Assembly (NCBI GenBank): GCA_037074705.1
Contig: CM073590.1
Coordinates: 179,691,246-179,755,245, forward strand
Length of the DNA stretch: 64,000 nucleotides
Source: Zhengitettix transpicula
Lineage: Eukaryota > Arthropoda > Insecta > Orthoptera > Tetrigidae
Reading direction: 5' to 3'
Made by a program: the position numbers and the translations under genes. A model generated the notes under the pieces. It had not been told where the DNA came from and did not search any database. It saw nothing but the letters and a program-made list of their open reading frames with translations. Shown here piece after piece: positions 1 to 10,470 of this stretch; within the stretch, counting starts at the first letter, position 1; every line of letters begins with the position of its first letter.

Positions 1-859
1 CGCAACGCGTCTCGGCAAGATTATTGACTCTAGACGAGCTATTACAAGTTGCCAAAAAATTGAGAGTAATTTACCGTTATTTAAATAATTGTTTTTGCAA
101 ATCTCGTAATTTTAATTAATAATTTAATTTTTTCAACTGTTTGATTACCAATTTACTTCATAAATCGCATGTAAATTAATTATACATTAATAAACCCAAA
201 TCAAATTAATAGTTAACTTCATATTTTGAATCAACACAATTTAGGACGATCCAACTAAACGTTGCTCCCGTAATCATGGCGGTATGTGTAGAACCCGCTT
301 GATGCATCGTTCCTCAACCGCGACGAGATTGTTAGTGTGCGTATCCGTTGCTTAGGCCCAGACGGAGTAGATTTCTACTCTTGCAAGGCTTTATTGAGTG
401 TTTATTTTTACTCACCATACCCTTGCTCACTGTTCTACGGGAGAGCTTAGCCGCTAGTATTATTATTATGTAATTTGCTTCAATCACTGATATAAAATTA
501 TGTAATTTCTTTTGTTCGATTATAGAAGTTTCTTTAGTTGTATAGATACTGGACTGTACTGCAGTTCATGTATGCTTGTTCTTGTGCTCATGAAGTCGAG
601 TCTCCAGAACATTGTTGTTTATTACGTGACATTAACTGGTTAGAATCGTATTTATTTTCGTTCTCACGTGTCAAATTCTAATAGAACTAATAGGTTGTAA
701 TTGTAATAATATAAAAGAAGGCGGTGCCAGCGATCGAAACGTTGTGGCGATATCCGGTTCGAAGCCCGAGAACGCTTCATCTTACGGTACTGTTTTCGAA
801 TTCGTAATTTTTGGCACGGTTGAAACTTGTATTGAATTAACTTTATTACTGCCTAAGGC
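1..859. other. Unassigned AT-rich DNA with a GC-richer block
   Basis: No gene is supported. Positions 250-450 are richer in GC than their surroundings and loosely resemble the GC-rich ends of the LTR-like repeats at 4.65-4.75 and 13.85-13.95 kb, so this is probably an old transposon fragment. Confidence 0.4.
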
Positions 860-978
860 AGTTCCTTGGCTACCTTCCTCTATCCTTCCGCATCCCCCCT
901 TTCAAATCCCTTCCTATGCTATTAAAATGGAGTTGCCACCATGTGGATTACCCACATGTAGCCTGTTACCCTAAAAAA
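860..978 (+). mobile_element. 3' fragment of the poly(A)-type retroposon also seen at 8.64, 9.89 and 28.23 kb
   Basis: The segment from CCTTGGCTACC to GCCTGTTACCCTAAAAAAAA matches the 3' ends of the copies at 8980-9075 (same strand) and 9891-10000 (opposite strand). Only the last ~115 bases are present, which fits 5' truncation during target-primed reverse transcription. Confidence 0.75.
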
Positions 979-1779
979 AAGTTTCTGTAAACTTTGTTGC
1001 TTTCTTCAGATATTTAATTAAGATTATTTTGAGCTTTTCGAAATTCGCGTGGCGCTACCCAAGCGACAGAAACAAAATATAAATCAAAGAATTTAGCTTA
1101 GCAATGTGGGATCGTAGTTATTGGTTAGTTTCATGCGTCAGCTTGTACATTAATTACAGTTTTGTAAGATTAAATATAAAGCATTTCGGATGTAAGTCTA
1201 GAAAACTGCCTGATATCAACATTTAAAATCTTTTAGGTTTTGCCAATAAAATAAATGGAATGTTTAGAATTGACAATTTGTTTGGAGATGACAGATTGTT
1301 TATTGGACACATACTCATTGATTCTGGGTTTTAAAGACCTTTCAGTTTTCTCTATTTAGCAGGAATTACAATCAGGGGTAGAGATATTGTAAGCCACACA
1401 ATGTTTTCTATAGATCACCCTTTGGGGGTGAGTAGGGTATAGGATTAGGGGGTAGGACGGTGCTCAATTTAACACGTATCTTTGTTACAGAAACTTGGTA
1501 ATGTAAAAGCTATTATGAAATCATTGACGCAAGGAAAAAAAATTTTTTCAGTTTGTGATATGCTGTACGCCAAAATACTCGACCATAATTGTTAAGAGAT
1601 GATAAGTACAGAGTGTGACTAAAACGCCTTACTATTTCTCGCAATCTATACTTTTGTGTTTGTTAATAAAATTTAAGGAGTTCTCATTATGAATTAAAAT
1701 ACTACGGACACTACTTATGTTTATGGAGTCATAAAGTAGTATACAACTGTGTTTATTTTATGTTTATGTATGATAAGTC

Positions 1780-2661
1780 GGCATTCTATAGAATGCCTAG
1801 GCATTGTATAGAATGCCAGGCGATTTTAGGCATATATGAAATATGAGAATTATTACATACTTTCCATAGGCGTTGTATATAATACCTATAGAATGACAAA
1901 TGCTATTTACGCAAAGTATGAAAAAAGGTCCTGATCTTTCTGGCGGGGGGGGGCGGGGGGGGGGTTCTGGCAAGATTGACGAAGTTCAATATCATGACGT
2001 GTATCGTTTCTGTATTTGGTTGAAAGTTCTTTCAACATTATATCACGTTCTCCGTGTTCAATAGCCAAATGAGCTTCATGAAATACGTGAAAAAACTCTG
2101 AGTCCGTGACGTAATACTGTATAGTAATGACGCCTTCTTTAACATGATATGAGTTTATTTTTGTTTTCTACAATCATCACATCATAGCGATTCTAAGTAG
2201 TCAATTTTGCTTTTTGGACATCATTTAGCAACTTTAACTTCTGGTAAGTAGTTTCGGTTTTTTCTTTTTGCAGCATTAACTCGAATTTTGGACAGTTGAT
2301 TGTCGAAGAGTTGTTTCATGTCTTAGACCATGGCTCCTCCTCCGACACTGCAGATTGCTCCTCCATTTTCACGGGGCACAGTAAAAAACTACTTTTTTCT
2401 TGATCAAATTTAAGTAAAATTTCGTATTTTGCCACTCCCGAACAAACCACAATCTGCAACTGACAATTTCTAATCCCTGAGGCGCGCGTTACAAGTCACG
2501 TGCCTTGCCACGTGTCATCCGAAACGACTCAGAGATGTCTTTCATACTTTGCCGGTTTCTCATTTGGTATTCTATAGAAATGCGAGAAATATTAGTCGTT
2601 TCGTACATTGCCGGCTAGTATTCGGCACTATATACAATGCCCAGGCATTCTATAGAATGTC
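1780..2661. mobile_element. Foldback-like element with palindromic terminal clusters
   Basis: The left cluster contains a perfect 18-bp palindrome GGCATTCTATAGAATGCC at 1780-1797, a one-mismatch copy at 1800-1817, degenerate versions to 1895, and GCAAAGTATG at 1911-1920. The right cluster is arranged in inverse order: CATACTTTGCC near 2543-2553, degenerate units around 2570-2640 and GGCATTCTATAGAATGTC at 2644-2661. The spacer holds one copy of a segment repeated at 3.2-3.56 kb. Structure and order suggest a foldback-type nonautonomous DNA element. I do not recognise the family and saw no clear target duplication. Confidence 0.55.
2175..2545 (+). repeat. Exon-like duplicated segment, copy 1
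   Basis: About 365 bp that recurs with high similarity at 3211-3560. Each copy has a long pyrimidine tract ending TTTTTGCAG (AG at 2272-2273 here) followed by an open stretch reading INSNFGQLIVEELFHVLDHG and on to a TGA, about 42 codons; copy 2 has lost this frame. It may be a captured exon boundary or transposon coding sequence; the product is not recognised. Confidence 0.6.
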
Positions 2662-3210
2662 GGATTTTAAACTTTGCCGGTAAAATTTACAGGACTTTTA
2701 TACCAGATCTCTCGTGTAGTTGAAAGAATGGCAAGAAAGAAAAATGAGTACACGACCTGAGGATGTAAGTTTTCTTAACCAATCGGTGGCATCAAGAAAA
2801 TTATTCAATTCTAGTTCGTGATTAAACTCCAAATTAGGATGATAATTATTGAACTATCGACTATAAGGTTGTGTGGTATTTATTTTTATCACCTTAATTG
2901 GTATATTTTGGCTAATTCGTTATTTGATTTAATATTTTAAGAAACTGGAATAATTGATTAAGAAGCAATACAAAATTAGTGACAACTATTTTCCCGACTT
3001 ACGTATAGTTTGTTTATGTAGATTTACAATAGAAAATGTAATTAATACTAGAGTTGGTAATTTCATTTACGAACGTTAGTGATCGACAATTTTCATGATA
3101 TACTTAAGTTCTATTAGGCGGGCCACAAGCTTATATTGAACCAAGAGAACTGTATCTACACGAAAAAACAAATGGAAGAGGATAAGAAGCAGTTGTTACC
3201 CATGTCATGC

Positions 3211-3560
3211 TACACATCATAGCGATTCTAAGTATTTTGGCTTCTTGTACATCATTTAGTAACGTCTAGTAAGTAGTTTCGGTTTTTTCTTTTTGCAGCA
3301 TTAACTCGATTTTTGGACAGTTGATCGTCGAAGAGTTGTTTTATGTCTATAAACCATGGCTTCTCCTCCGACACTACAGCTTGCTCCTCCTTTTTCACGG
3401 GTCACAGTAAAAACCTAATTTTTTCTTGATCAAATTTAAGTAAAATTTCGTATTTTGCCACTCCCGAACAAACCACAATCTGCAACTGACAATTTCTAAT
3501 CCTGAGGCGCGCGTTACAAGTCACGTGCCTTGCCACGTGTCATCCGAAACGAATCGGAGA
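3211..3560 (+). repeat. Exon-like duplicated segment, copy 2
   Basis: Direct repeat of 2175-2545. It is flanked by two copies of a shorter motif (3118-3209 and 3571-3658) containing GAACTGTATCTACACG and AAACAAATGGAAGAGGA, so the arrangement is nested. The reading frame open in copy 1 is interrupted here. Confidence 0.6.
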
Positions 3561-3654
3561 TGTCTCCGATTAGGCCACAAGGTTATATTAACCATGAGAA
3601 CTGTATCTACACGAAAAAACAAATGGAAGAGGACAAGAAGCAGTTGTTACCCAT

Positions 3655-3815
3655 GTCGGCGTCGGAGGCGGGCAGCTGCTGCAGGAGGCTGTTGAGACGA
3701 AGAAGCTGCTGGGAGGAGAAACTGAGCTGCGTCCCAGGAAGCCGCAGGTCCGACCCTCTGCTACGAGTAGCGCCGACCCCCATGTCCTCCGTTCATACAG
3801 ATCACTGTAGATTAA
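3655..3815 (+). other. GC-rich coding-like block of unknown origin
   Basis: A sharply GC-rich 150-bp block in AT-rich DNA. The + frame reading GQLLQEAVETKKLLGG and then ETELRPRKPQVRPS stays open to a TAG near 3810 and has protein-like composition, with Leu/Glu/Lys-rich then Pro/Arg-rich stretches. It joins the repeat motif at 3571-3658. Other frames are also open over this short distance, so coding status is unproven. A fragment of a host exon captured by a mobile element is one possibility. Confidence 0.3.
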
Positions 3816-3844
3816 AATCAAAAATATATTGTAATAATTAAATA

Positions 3845-4790
3845 TAATATGAATGTGGCGTTTCTAAATGAAAGAACTTAAGTGAAAACTATTAAACAAG
3901 ATTTATTAACAATTTTAAAACAAGTATAAAATACACAAAATATTTGGAATCTCAGGGTCTTGAACTGGGTTTGATAAATGGCAGAATTTATATAATCAAA
4001 ATTACATTTACTTTTTTATGGAAATCAATGCGTCTGAACATAGACGAAATTTGTTGCGGAAGAAATAATACTAAAGATTGAATTTAAACAATTTTAAATT
4101 TTATCAAGAATTAATGATCTCATTTTATCGATAGTTAAATAATTAAAGAACGATCTGACTTTTATATTTTAAACACGGTTTACAAATGATTTTAAAGTTT
4201 TTCTCTACTTACGTCCGCCCAGGTCTCATTTTAGCTTTTCGTGCACGATTTTGGGGACATCACTGATTCTAAGTACTCACAGACTCTAAATGTTCACAGG
4301 CTCTAATTGGCGTTGTTTGTTAGTTGGTTTAACACAAATTGGTTGGCTCTCGATGCTTTACTGCAACCTGGATTTGTAGATCTCATGACTTTAGTTGAAA
4401 ATGGACTTCATTGGTTTGTCTATGGCCAGCATGATGAATCTACGCTCGACCACCGAATACACACTAGTTGCTCTGTCTCCTTCCCGACTGAATATTGCTT
4501 TACTTTTTAATATTTGAAAGCATGTTTGTGACTGGACCACATTCTTTCGTTCTGACTGCCGACTGTAAAACTTTTCGTCTGATCTATTCGCTGTCTGCTG
4601 CCCGACTGGAAAGCTTTCAAACTGCTTGCTGTCCGCTGCCCGACTGAATTCTTCGTCTCGTAAATTTTGAGCGCGTAAAACCTTCCCAACCGATCAACAA
4701 TGTTTTCTTTGCCTTGCCGGTTTGTTGCGGCGTCCGCTCTATATCCACTAATAATGAGTCCTCTACAATTCAACTTTTCAATTAGAACAA
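3845..4790. repeat. LTR-like ~1 kb repeat, copy A
   Basis: Shares ordered blocks with 12980-13950: a block reading AATGAAAGAA, TTTATTAACAATTTTAAAA, then CTCAGGGTC, ACTGGGTTTGATAA and GACGAAATTTAC, then CACTGATTCTAA, and a GC-richer end around TTTTGAGCGCG and GCAACAAACC-like sequence. The layout (AT-rich half, then GC-rich half, A/T-rich polyadenylation-like motifs in reverse) resembles a solo LTR on the minus strand, but no internal coding region is attached. Confidence 0.45.
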
Positions 4791-4799
4791 TGCCTTAAT

Positions 4800-5750
4800 T
4801 ACCAATTACTACAATATTGTAGCATTTAACTATAAAACAATTTATTTGAAGCAATGCCTCTCGTTGAGGTTCCAATTTATGTAGTATTTACTTTTAAATA
4901 ATCAGCGAATTAAAATTTAATGATTGGATTTTAATTAAAAATGAATATTTTGAGCATACAAGTAGATTAATTTATTAAATCAAATTATTGAAGTTATATT
5001 ACATATTAAAACTTGACAATATACCACGGCTAGATCTCAGGGCCGACTACCGGGCATTCCATAAAGAATATTTATGTTAAACAATTAAATTTACAAAGTT
5101 ATTAAAGCATTAATTTAAACAATACAAAAATATAAAAAATGAATTCTGAACTCGGAAATCTGACGATAAGATATCATTTACTGTGGGGTTTACCGATACT
5201 AAGTAGTGCAATTTTACCTTAAAGTTTGTTGTGCCAAGAAACACACACACAGTTATTATTAACACTTTAAAGACAGGCCATTATACACAGAATTTAATAG
5301 GCAACACTTTCTGCTTGCCAAGTTTACTCTCAACACTTGCTTCGCTGTTCTCTCTATCAAAAACTTATAACCATTCTCAAAGTTTAATTATTTGTTGGAT
5401 GCAATAACTTGGCTCCCAATAATTGAAAAAATGTCTAACTCGTGAATGTAGGCTAGACTCCTAATAACAGTCGGCGTAGTATCGTTGCAGTTATTTGTTC
5501 ATAGACTGTAACCCGTAGATCGTTCTGAATATTATAACTGTTAGACTACATACAGCCTTACCTCCCAAATACACACTTTCTAAAATTTTGTCCGAACTGT
5601 TATCGCTATGCCGTCTGTCCACACACTGGAGCTCTGCGCGTCCCGCAAAATGTATTTTGACAATACCCCAGCAAGCATGCATTATCGCTCCGTATTCTTG
5701 TACACAACTCGTATGTTTTTACGCCGCCAACAATCAAAGTCCAAAATTTT
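4800..5750. repeat. LTR-like ~1 kb repeat, copy B (diverged)
   Basis: Lies directly after copy A and repeats the same block order: CTCAGGGCCGACTACCGGGC near 5037, TCTGACGATAAG near 5159, GATACTAAGTAGTG near 5195 and a GC-rich end with CTGTCCACACACTGG near 5613 and CCGCCAACAATC near 5722. Divergence from copies A and C is large, so the boundaries are approximate. Confidence 0.35.
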
Positions 5751-6379
5751 TGTTTATTAATTAATTATATTTCCTTTTAATTACTACAATATATACAGTA
5801 AAATATAAGCCACCTTTCGCGGAAAAAGTATTACAGCTGGATCTTGTACAGCGCTACATGAAAACTAAATGATTTTCTGTGACATGCTCTTATTAAAGGC
5901 ACACACGATTATTTACATAAACCTCATATCCGAAGATTTACAAATGGTGTGAAATTTACATTACGACGATAACGATTATTGCTGTAGAAAAATACTCATA
6001 AAATAATTTAAATATATAATCTTAATATTCAACACAAAAATTTAGTTTTTACCTATGGATCAGCTTTTTCACCATCTTAATAAAGTTGTTAAATATGTAA
6101 GATAGTAGGCAGGGTCGTGAGATGTCACCCGTGAATGTGAGATTAAAAATATGTTGGTCAATATGTACTGTATCTTACATATTTTACATTTTAGCATATT
6201 GTTCAAAACTTTGCATGGTTCATTGAATATATTACGTTTATTTAATTTTAATTATTGTATTCGATTCTTTCTACATCCATAACACTAATCCCAGTAATGT
6301 TTCAATTATAGGTAGGCGACCCCATTAATTTCCAGTTGATGTTTCCAGAAACGAGGTTTTTGTAACTAATTTACATTTT
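5751..6379. other. AT-rich DNA without recognisable feature
   Basis: No exon, tRNA or repeat with a clear relative in the window was found here. Confidence 0.4.
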
Positions 6380-6450
6380 AAATAATAAAGATAGCCAATT
6401 CAGACAAAAAAGTGAATTATTTTCAATCAGAAGTAAATTTTTTCATTTTA
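6380..6450. mobile_element. Penelope-like element end fragment
   Basis: AATAATAAAGATAGCCAATT, CAGACAAAAAAG and TTTTCAATCAGAAGTAAATT match the outer ends of the inverted arms at 11.55 and 12.39 kb. Only the terminal ~70 bases are present. Confidence 0.5.
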
Positions 6451-7139
6451 ATATACATTTTATTTTGCTGGATATAGTGGATTTTGTTTTAATAATGATT
6501 TATGTATTTAATATCAGATGGTATATGAATGGTCTGACTAATTTTGTTATCACATTGAAAGAATTTGTATCTGTGATTGATATTTTTAAATTAACAACCA
6601 TTAGTACTGACTCCGCTCAATGTTTTTTTTTAAGTGACAATGACCCGAACTATAATTTAAGGTGTCACGAGAACTGATGAGTTTGATCTCAAAAGCTGAG
6701 AATGTTAATATTCCAAAAATATTATGTGACATCACAGACGGCAAAATACATTCAAATATGGGTTTCTAATGACTGCCAAGGTGGCTGATTATAATTTCTG
6801 ATTAATACCAAAAGAATTATATAAAGTCCAACAGAGAAATATTCACTTACCTTCTAGAGTTCAAAAATTTAAAACAATCACGGGGTCAAAATATCTACTT
6901 CTTTCTCACTCATAACAAACACTTTCAGGAGGGTATTACAATAAAATTCGTTTCATAATTACATAATAACATTTTCACAAGGACATCGCTGCTCATTGTG
7001 AATTAGTATATAATGTAATTACAGTAATTTATCAAAAATAAAACTCTGATAGTACGTGGAAGGTAAGGAGTATTACATACAAAACGTGAATTGTTGTACC
7101 CATAAACAACTACCGGAAACTGGAACATAATAATTAGAG

Positions 7140-7262
7140 AGATAGTCGAATACAGACAAAAGAAGTAATAATATAAATATTACACAACGTTTCTGGTATC
7201 CTTGTTCCTTTCTTCAGGTGCTAAAGAAGAGCCTAGAGCGACACAATTGTATCCGTCAGTTA
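7140..7262 (-). mobile_element. Penelope-like pseudo-LTR fragment with hammerhead-like motif
   Basis: The segment containing ACAGACAAAAGAAG, ATATAAATATTACACAACG, TTCTGGTATCCTTGTTCC and GCTAAAGAAGAGCCTAGAG matches both arms of the element at 11.55-12.39 kb. On the minus strand it keeps CTGAAGA (7217-7211) and GAAA (7193-7190) at a 17-nt spacing, identical to the spacing in the 12.3 kb arm. Confidence 0.55.
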
Positions 7263-7399
7263 ACAAAACTCAAAAACAAATTATTCAGACGCAAAATTTT
7301 TCATTGGAACATAATAAATGCACAAATTTTTGTTTTCCATTTTCGACAACTTGTTGTTCGATATTAGAGTTTGATGAAACTTCTAGAAGACGACCATAA

Positions 7400-8639
7400 G
7401 CAGAAATACCAATCCATCGATCGTTGTGTGGCAGCAAGTCAAGTGCTTGTATATGTACGATGAAGGCTCAGCTCAGTATTCTCACTTAGAACTATTATCT
7501 AACACCACGCTAGATTGCGATTAATACCCGATAAAGTATTTAGTCCTTGATAGAGTGACGTTTACAGAACGTTCTCGTCACAATGGAACCCCCTGCGCTT
7601 TCTTTTGTAATTAATTGTTGTGTTCAGTTCCACGCCGTTTTTTTGGCTCAAGTGAAAAGTAAAGATCCTTTAATCATAAGCGCAGAGGGTTTTTTTTCAC
7701 TGTAATTGCACTATTCGCGCCTTGATATAATAATTTAGTGAAGTTAAATAAATAGTGACACAAACCGCAAAATACAAATCTTCGTATAAGACTGGTGATT
7801 ATAAAAGGAACCCTTGCATGATTTACTTTAATTTTCACAAGGATTCAGTTGCACAATGTTAATGACTAGGAATTTTACCTGCTGTGCGTCCTTTGCCAGA
7901 TCGGAACTCACTACCAGCACCAGCACAGTTTCCGGCCGCGCCTGTCACTTCCGATCACGTGTCGGGGGTGGCTTCGGTGTGAGAGGCAGCTTGTTGTACG
8001 CTTTGCTGCTCTTCCCGTAATTGTTGCCGCATTACGGCTGTCGCATTATTCAAAGGTTCAGGGCGGTTTTCTGTTACGACAATTTCCAACGCTATCAAGT
8101 TATTGTCTTACACTCACTACTAATATCCTAATATTACTTCTTTATTTATTTTTCTAAAAAATATGTGGTAACCCGTGTAAGGGTTTTATTTCCAATGTTT
8201 TAATTATTTTTTTTGATTGAGTAAACGGAGTTAACTTTGAAGCTATTTTTAGGAAATTGTGAACAATTTTAATGCATTTTAACTCCTTCAAATTATTTTC
8301 AGTCATTTAGCAATGTCAGTAATTTTAAATTATTAATTTAAGTGTGAATTTTTTTCTATTATAATTGTATTCAGTTCTTTAATTATTTAAATTCGTCGTA
8401 GAAGTTTAGAAATTGATTATGGGTAAAGATAAGACGGAGTTTCTTAATAATTTGAAAAAATAAGCCGAAGTTTTCTATAATGAAAAAAGCAAGCTAATAA
8501 TGAGAGACAATAAGTAATGGTACTTTAATGTAGATTCTGATTGTCGAGCGCAGAGATAAGCTTCTGGAACTTTCGTAGAAAAACTATAAAAGGTGAGCTG
8601 AAAAAGGCAAAAATATTGTGAGAACTTTTCCCTCGCAGG
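7400..8639. other. Mostly unassigned; contains a short coding-like frame
   Basis: An imperfect inverted pair (CCCCCTGCGCTTTCTTTT near 7591 and AAGCGCAGAGGGTTTTTTTT near 7679) may be a small foldback. On the minus strand about 7966-8113 is open for 48 codons, reading LIALEIVVTENRPEPLNNAT then VMRQQLREEQQSVQQAASH to a stop. The Gln/Glu-rich composition resembles a gag-type or exon fragment, but it is too short to assign. The rest is AT-rich without features. Confidence 0.3.
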
Positions 8640-9078
8640 CAGAACCTTTTAAGAGAGACTGAGAGGGCTACCTTTGGGGATGCCTTTTCCACTCTCCGGT
8701 TTTTGAACTAAGGTTCCCACAAGCCGAGGCACCCTAGCCTGTATGATCCGGGGTCGCAGACCTCGGGCATACGGTAAGAGTTGTCCGCTATTCCCATTGG
8801 AAGGCACGGAGAAGGAAATGCTGCGACCCCACAGCAAAACCCTCTCCCGCTATTAGAAGGGCTTGGCACAAGCATCTACTCCCGAACTACCTGATGCAGT
8901 TTCTGTAGGGTTTGTCCTGTATAACTTTTAGGCGAATGCCGGGTAGGATTCTTAAACAAAGCCCGGGAGCCCTAGTTAACCCTTGGCTACCTTCCTCTAC
9001 CCTTCCGCATCCCCCCTTTCAAATCCCTTCCCATGCTATTAAAGGGAAGTTGCCACCATGTTACTTGAAAAAAAGGTA
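8640..9078 (+). mobile_element. Poly(A)-type nonautonomous retroposon, copy 1
   Basis: Plus-oriented copy of the element seen complete at 9891-10457 on the other strand. It begins near AGAACCTTTTAAGAGAGACT and ends with GTTGCCACCATG...GAAAAAAAGG. Shared internal blocks include GCGAATGCCGGGTAGGAT and CCTTCCGCATCCCCCCTTTC. It forms a tail-to-tail pair with the next copy, separated by about 0.8 kb. Confidence 0.75.
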
Positions 9079-9877
9079 TAAATATTTAGTCGGACACTTT
9101 CGTCGAAGCACATTCACGTCGCTTTGATCTTCAGAAGTTTGGAAAATTCAGTGTTGGTGTGCGTTTCATCGGAGCATCTCCAAGACACTTGGATCTTCAA
9201 TAATTTGGACTTAGAAAAAATTCAACCTTTTCTGGACCTTGAAATATTTCACGCTATCTGGATTTAGAAGGATTACCGTACTCATAAGGAATTAGAAACA
9301 ATTCTTTTTCCTTCGCAAATTTTCTGAGTTCGAGTTCTGCCAGCTGCGGGATTCCGAGGAGCCAGGACGCCGATACGAGATTACGTACGAGCCAGCAAGC
9401 AAAGCTGGATGCCGACGCCTTAGCCAGTGGTCAACACCTGAGACCGACGCCTAGCAAGTGGTCCTGCCCAGCTGCGAGATCCCGAGACTCCAGAACGTCG
9501 ATACAGGACAAGTAGCAGGAAAAAGTAAGAGATTGCCATTTTATCGTTTGCCGCGTGACTCTGTATCGCAAGGTTTACTGTACGAGTAACCAATTCCAGT
9601 TTCTAGAAATATTAATCTTAAATCCCTGACGAGAAGTTTTACTTTTGCATTTCCGATTTAAATCTGAGCTTAACCTTCCACATAATTTGTAACTCAATTC
9701 ATAATTTTGATTAACCTGATAAGGAACTTTAAATGCAAGAAGACTATGAATATATAACAAGTTCCAAGCGTAAAGTAGGTGTTTTTCTTTTACATGTGAT
9801 AATAAAAGTGTTTTAATCATTTTCTTAGTTATTCAAATCATTTCCCATCAAAATATCTATGAATTATAAATTACCAA
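9079..9877. other. Spacer between two inverted retroposon copies, with a GC-rich tandem pair
   Basis: Contains two related ~45-bp GC-rich units, CCAGCTGCGGGATTCCGAGG (about 9341) and CCAGCTGCGAGATCCCGAGA (about 9468), each followed by an ACG(C/T)CGATAC motif. No coding frame is supported. Confidence 0.4.
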
Positions 9878-9890
9878 AATAGAAGCTTTT

Positions 9891-10457
9891 TTTTTAGGGC
9901 AACAGGCTACATGAGGGTAATCCACGTTGGGCAACTCCCCTTTAATAGCATAGGAAGGGATTTGAAAGGGGGGATGCGGAAGGGTAGAGGAATGTAACCA
10001 AGGGTTAACTAGGGCCCCCGGGCTATAGTTTAAGGATCCTACCCGGCATTCGCCTAAAAGTAATGCAGGGAAAACCCTAGAAAAACCTGCATCAGGTAGG
10101 TCGGGCATTGGGTACTTGTCCCAAGCCCTTCCGATAGCTAGAGAAGAGTTTGCTGTGGGGACGCAGCATTCCCTTCTCCGTACCTCGACCATTTTAGGAG
10201 GCAACTGGCCGAATATTCCAATGGGAATAGCGAACAACTCTTACCGTATGCCCAAGGTCTGTGACCCCGGAACATACACCTCTCAAAACAGGCCGAGGTG
10301 CCTCGGCTTGTGGGAACCTTAGTTCAAATACGGAGAGGAAAAGGCATACCCAAAGGTAGCCCCTTCGTATCTCTCCTAAAAGGTTCTGCCTGCGAGAGAA
10401 CATCCCTCGCAGGTTACCTGCGAGAGAATCCTCTCGCAGGCTTGGTTACTATCCCAG
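9891..10457 (-). mobile_element. Complete poly(A)-type nonautonomous retroposon, copy 2, with 13-bp target duplication
   Basis: AATAGAAGCTTTT occurs at 9878-9890 and again at 10458-10470, exactly flanking the insert. On the minus strand the element starts CTGGGATAGTAACCAAGCCT, has a 5' region with repeated CCTGCGAGAG/CTCTCGCAGG stems (10385-10440), and ends in GTTGCCCTAAAAAAAA. A variable-length target duplication next to an A-tail is the mark of LINE-mediated target-primed reverse transcription. No ORF of its own is supported; the frames here are open by chance. Confidence 0.85.
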
Positions 10458-10470
10458 AATAGAAGCTTTT

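Noticed and set aside
1945..1964. G-quadruplex-like G runs (also 14807-14825, and C runs at 47178-47192 and 47445-47458)
   Set aside because: Long homopolymers of this kind are likely repeat expansions or sequencing artefacts; there is no gene or promoter nearby to give them a role.
2244..2273. 30-nt mini-intron (GTAAGT..TTTGCAG)
   Set aside because: Far below the size needed for spliceosomal splicing; only the acceptor half is plausible, and the donor is mutated in the second copy.
3530..3841. 103-codon plus-strand frame and the 77-codon minus-strand frame over it
   Set aside because: They cross repeat borders and mix unrelated segments. I report the GC-rich block itself instead.
9857..10403. 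Three overlapping open frames on both strands
   Set aside because: All lie inside the A-tailed retroposon and are not conserved in the other copies at 8.64 and 28.2 kb.
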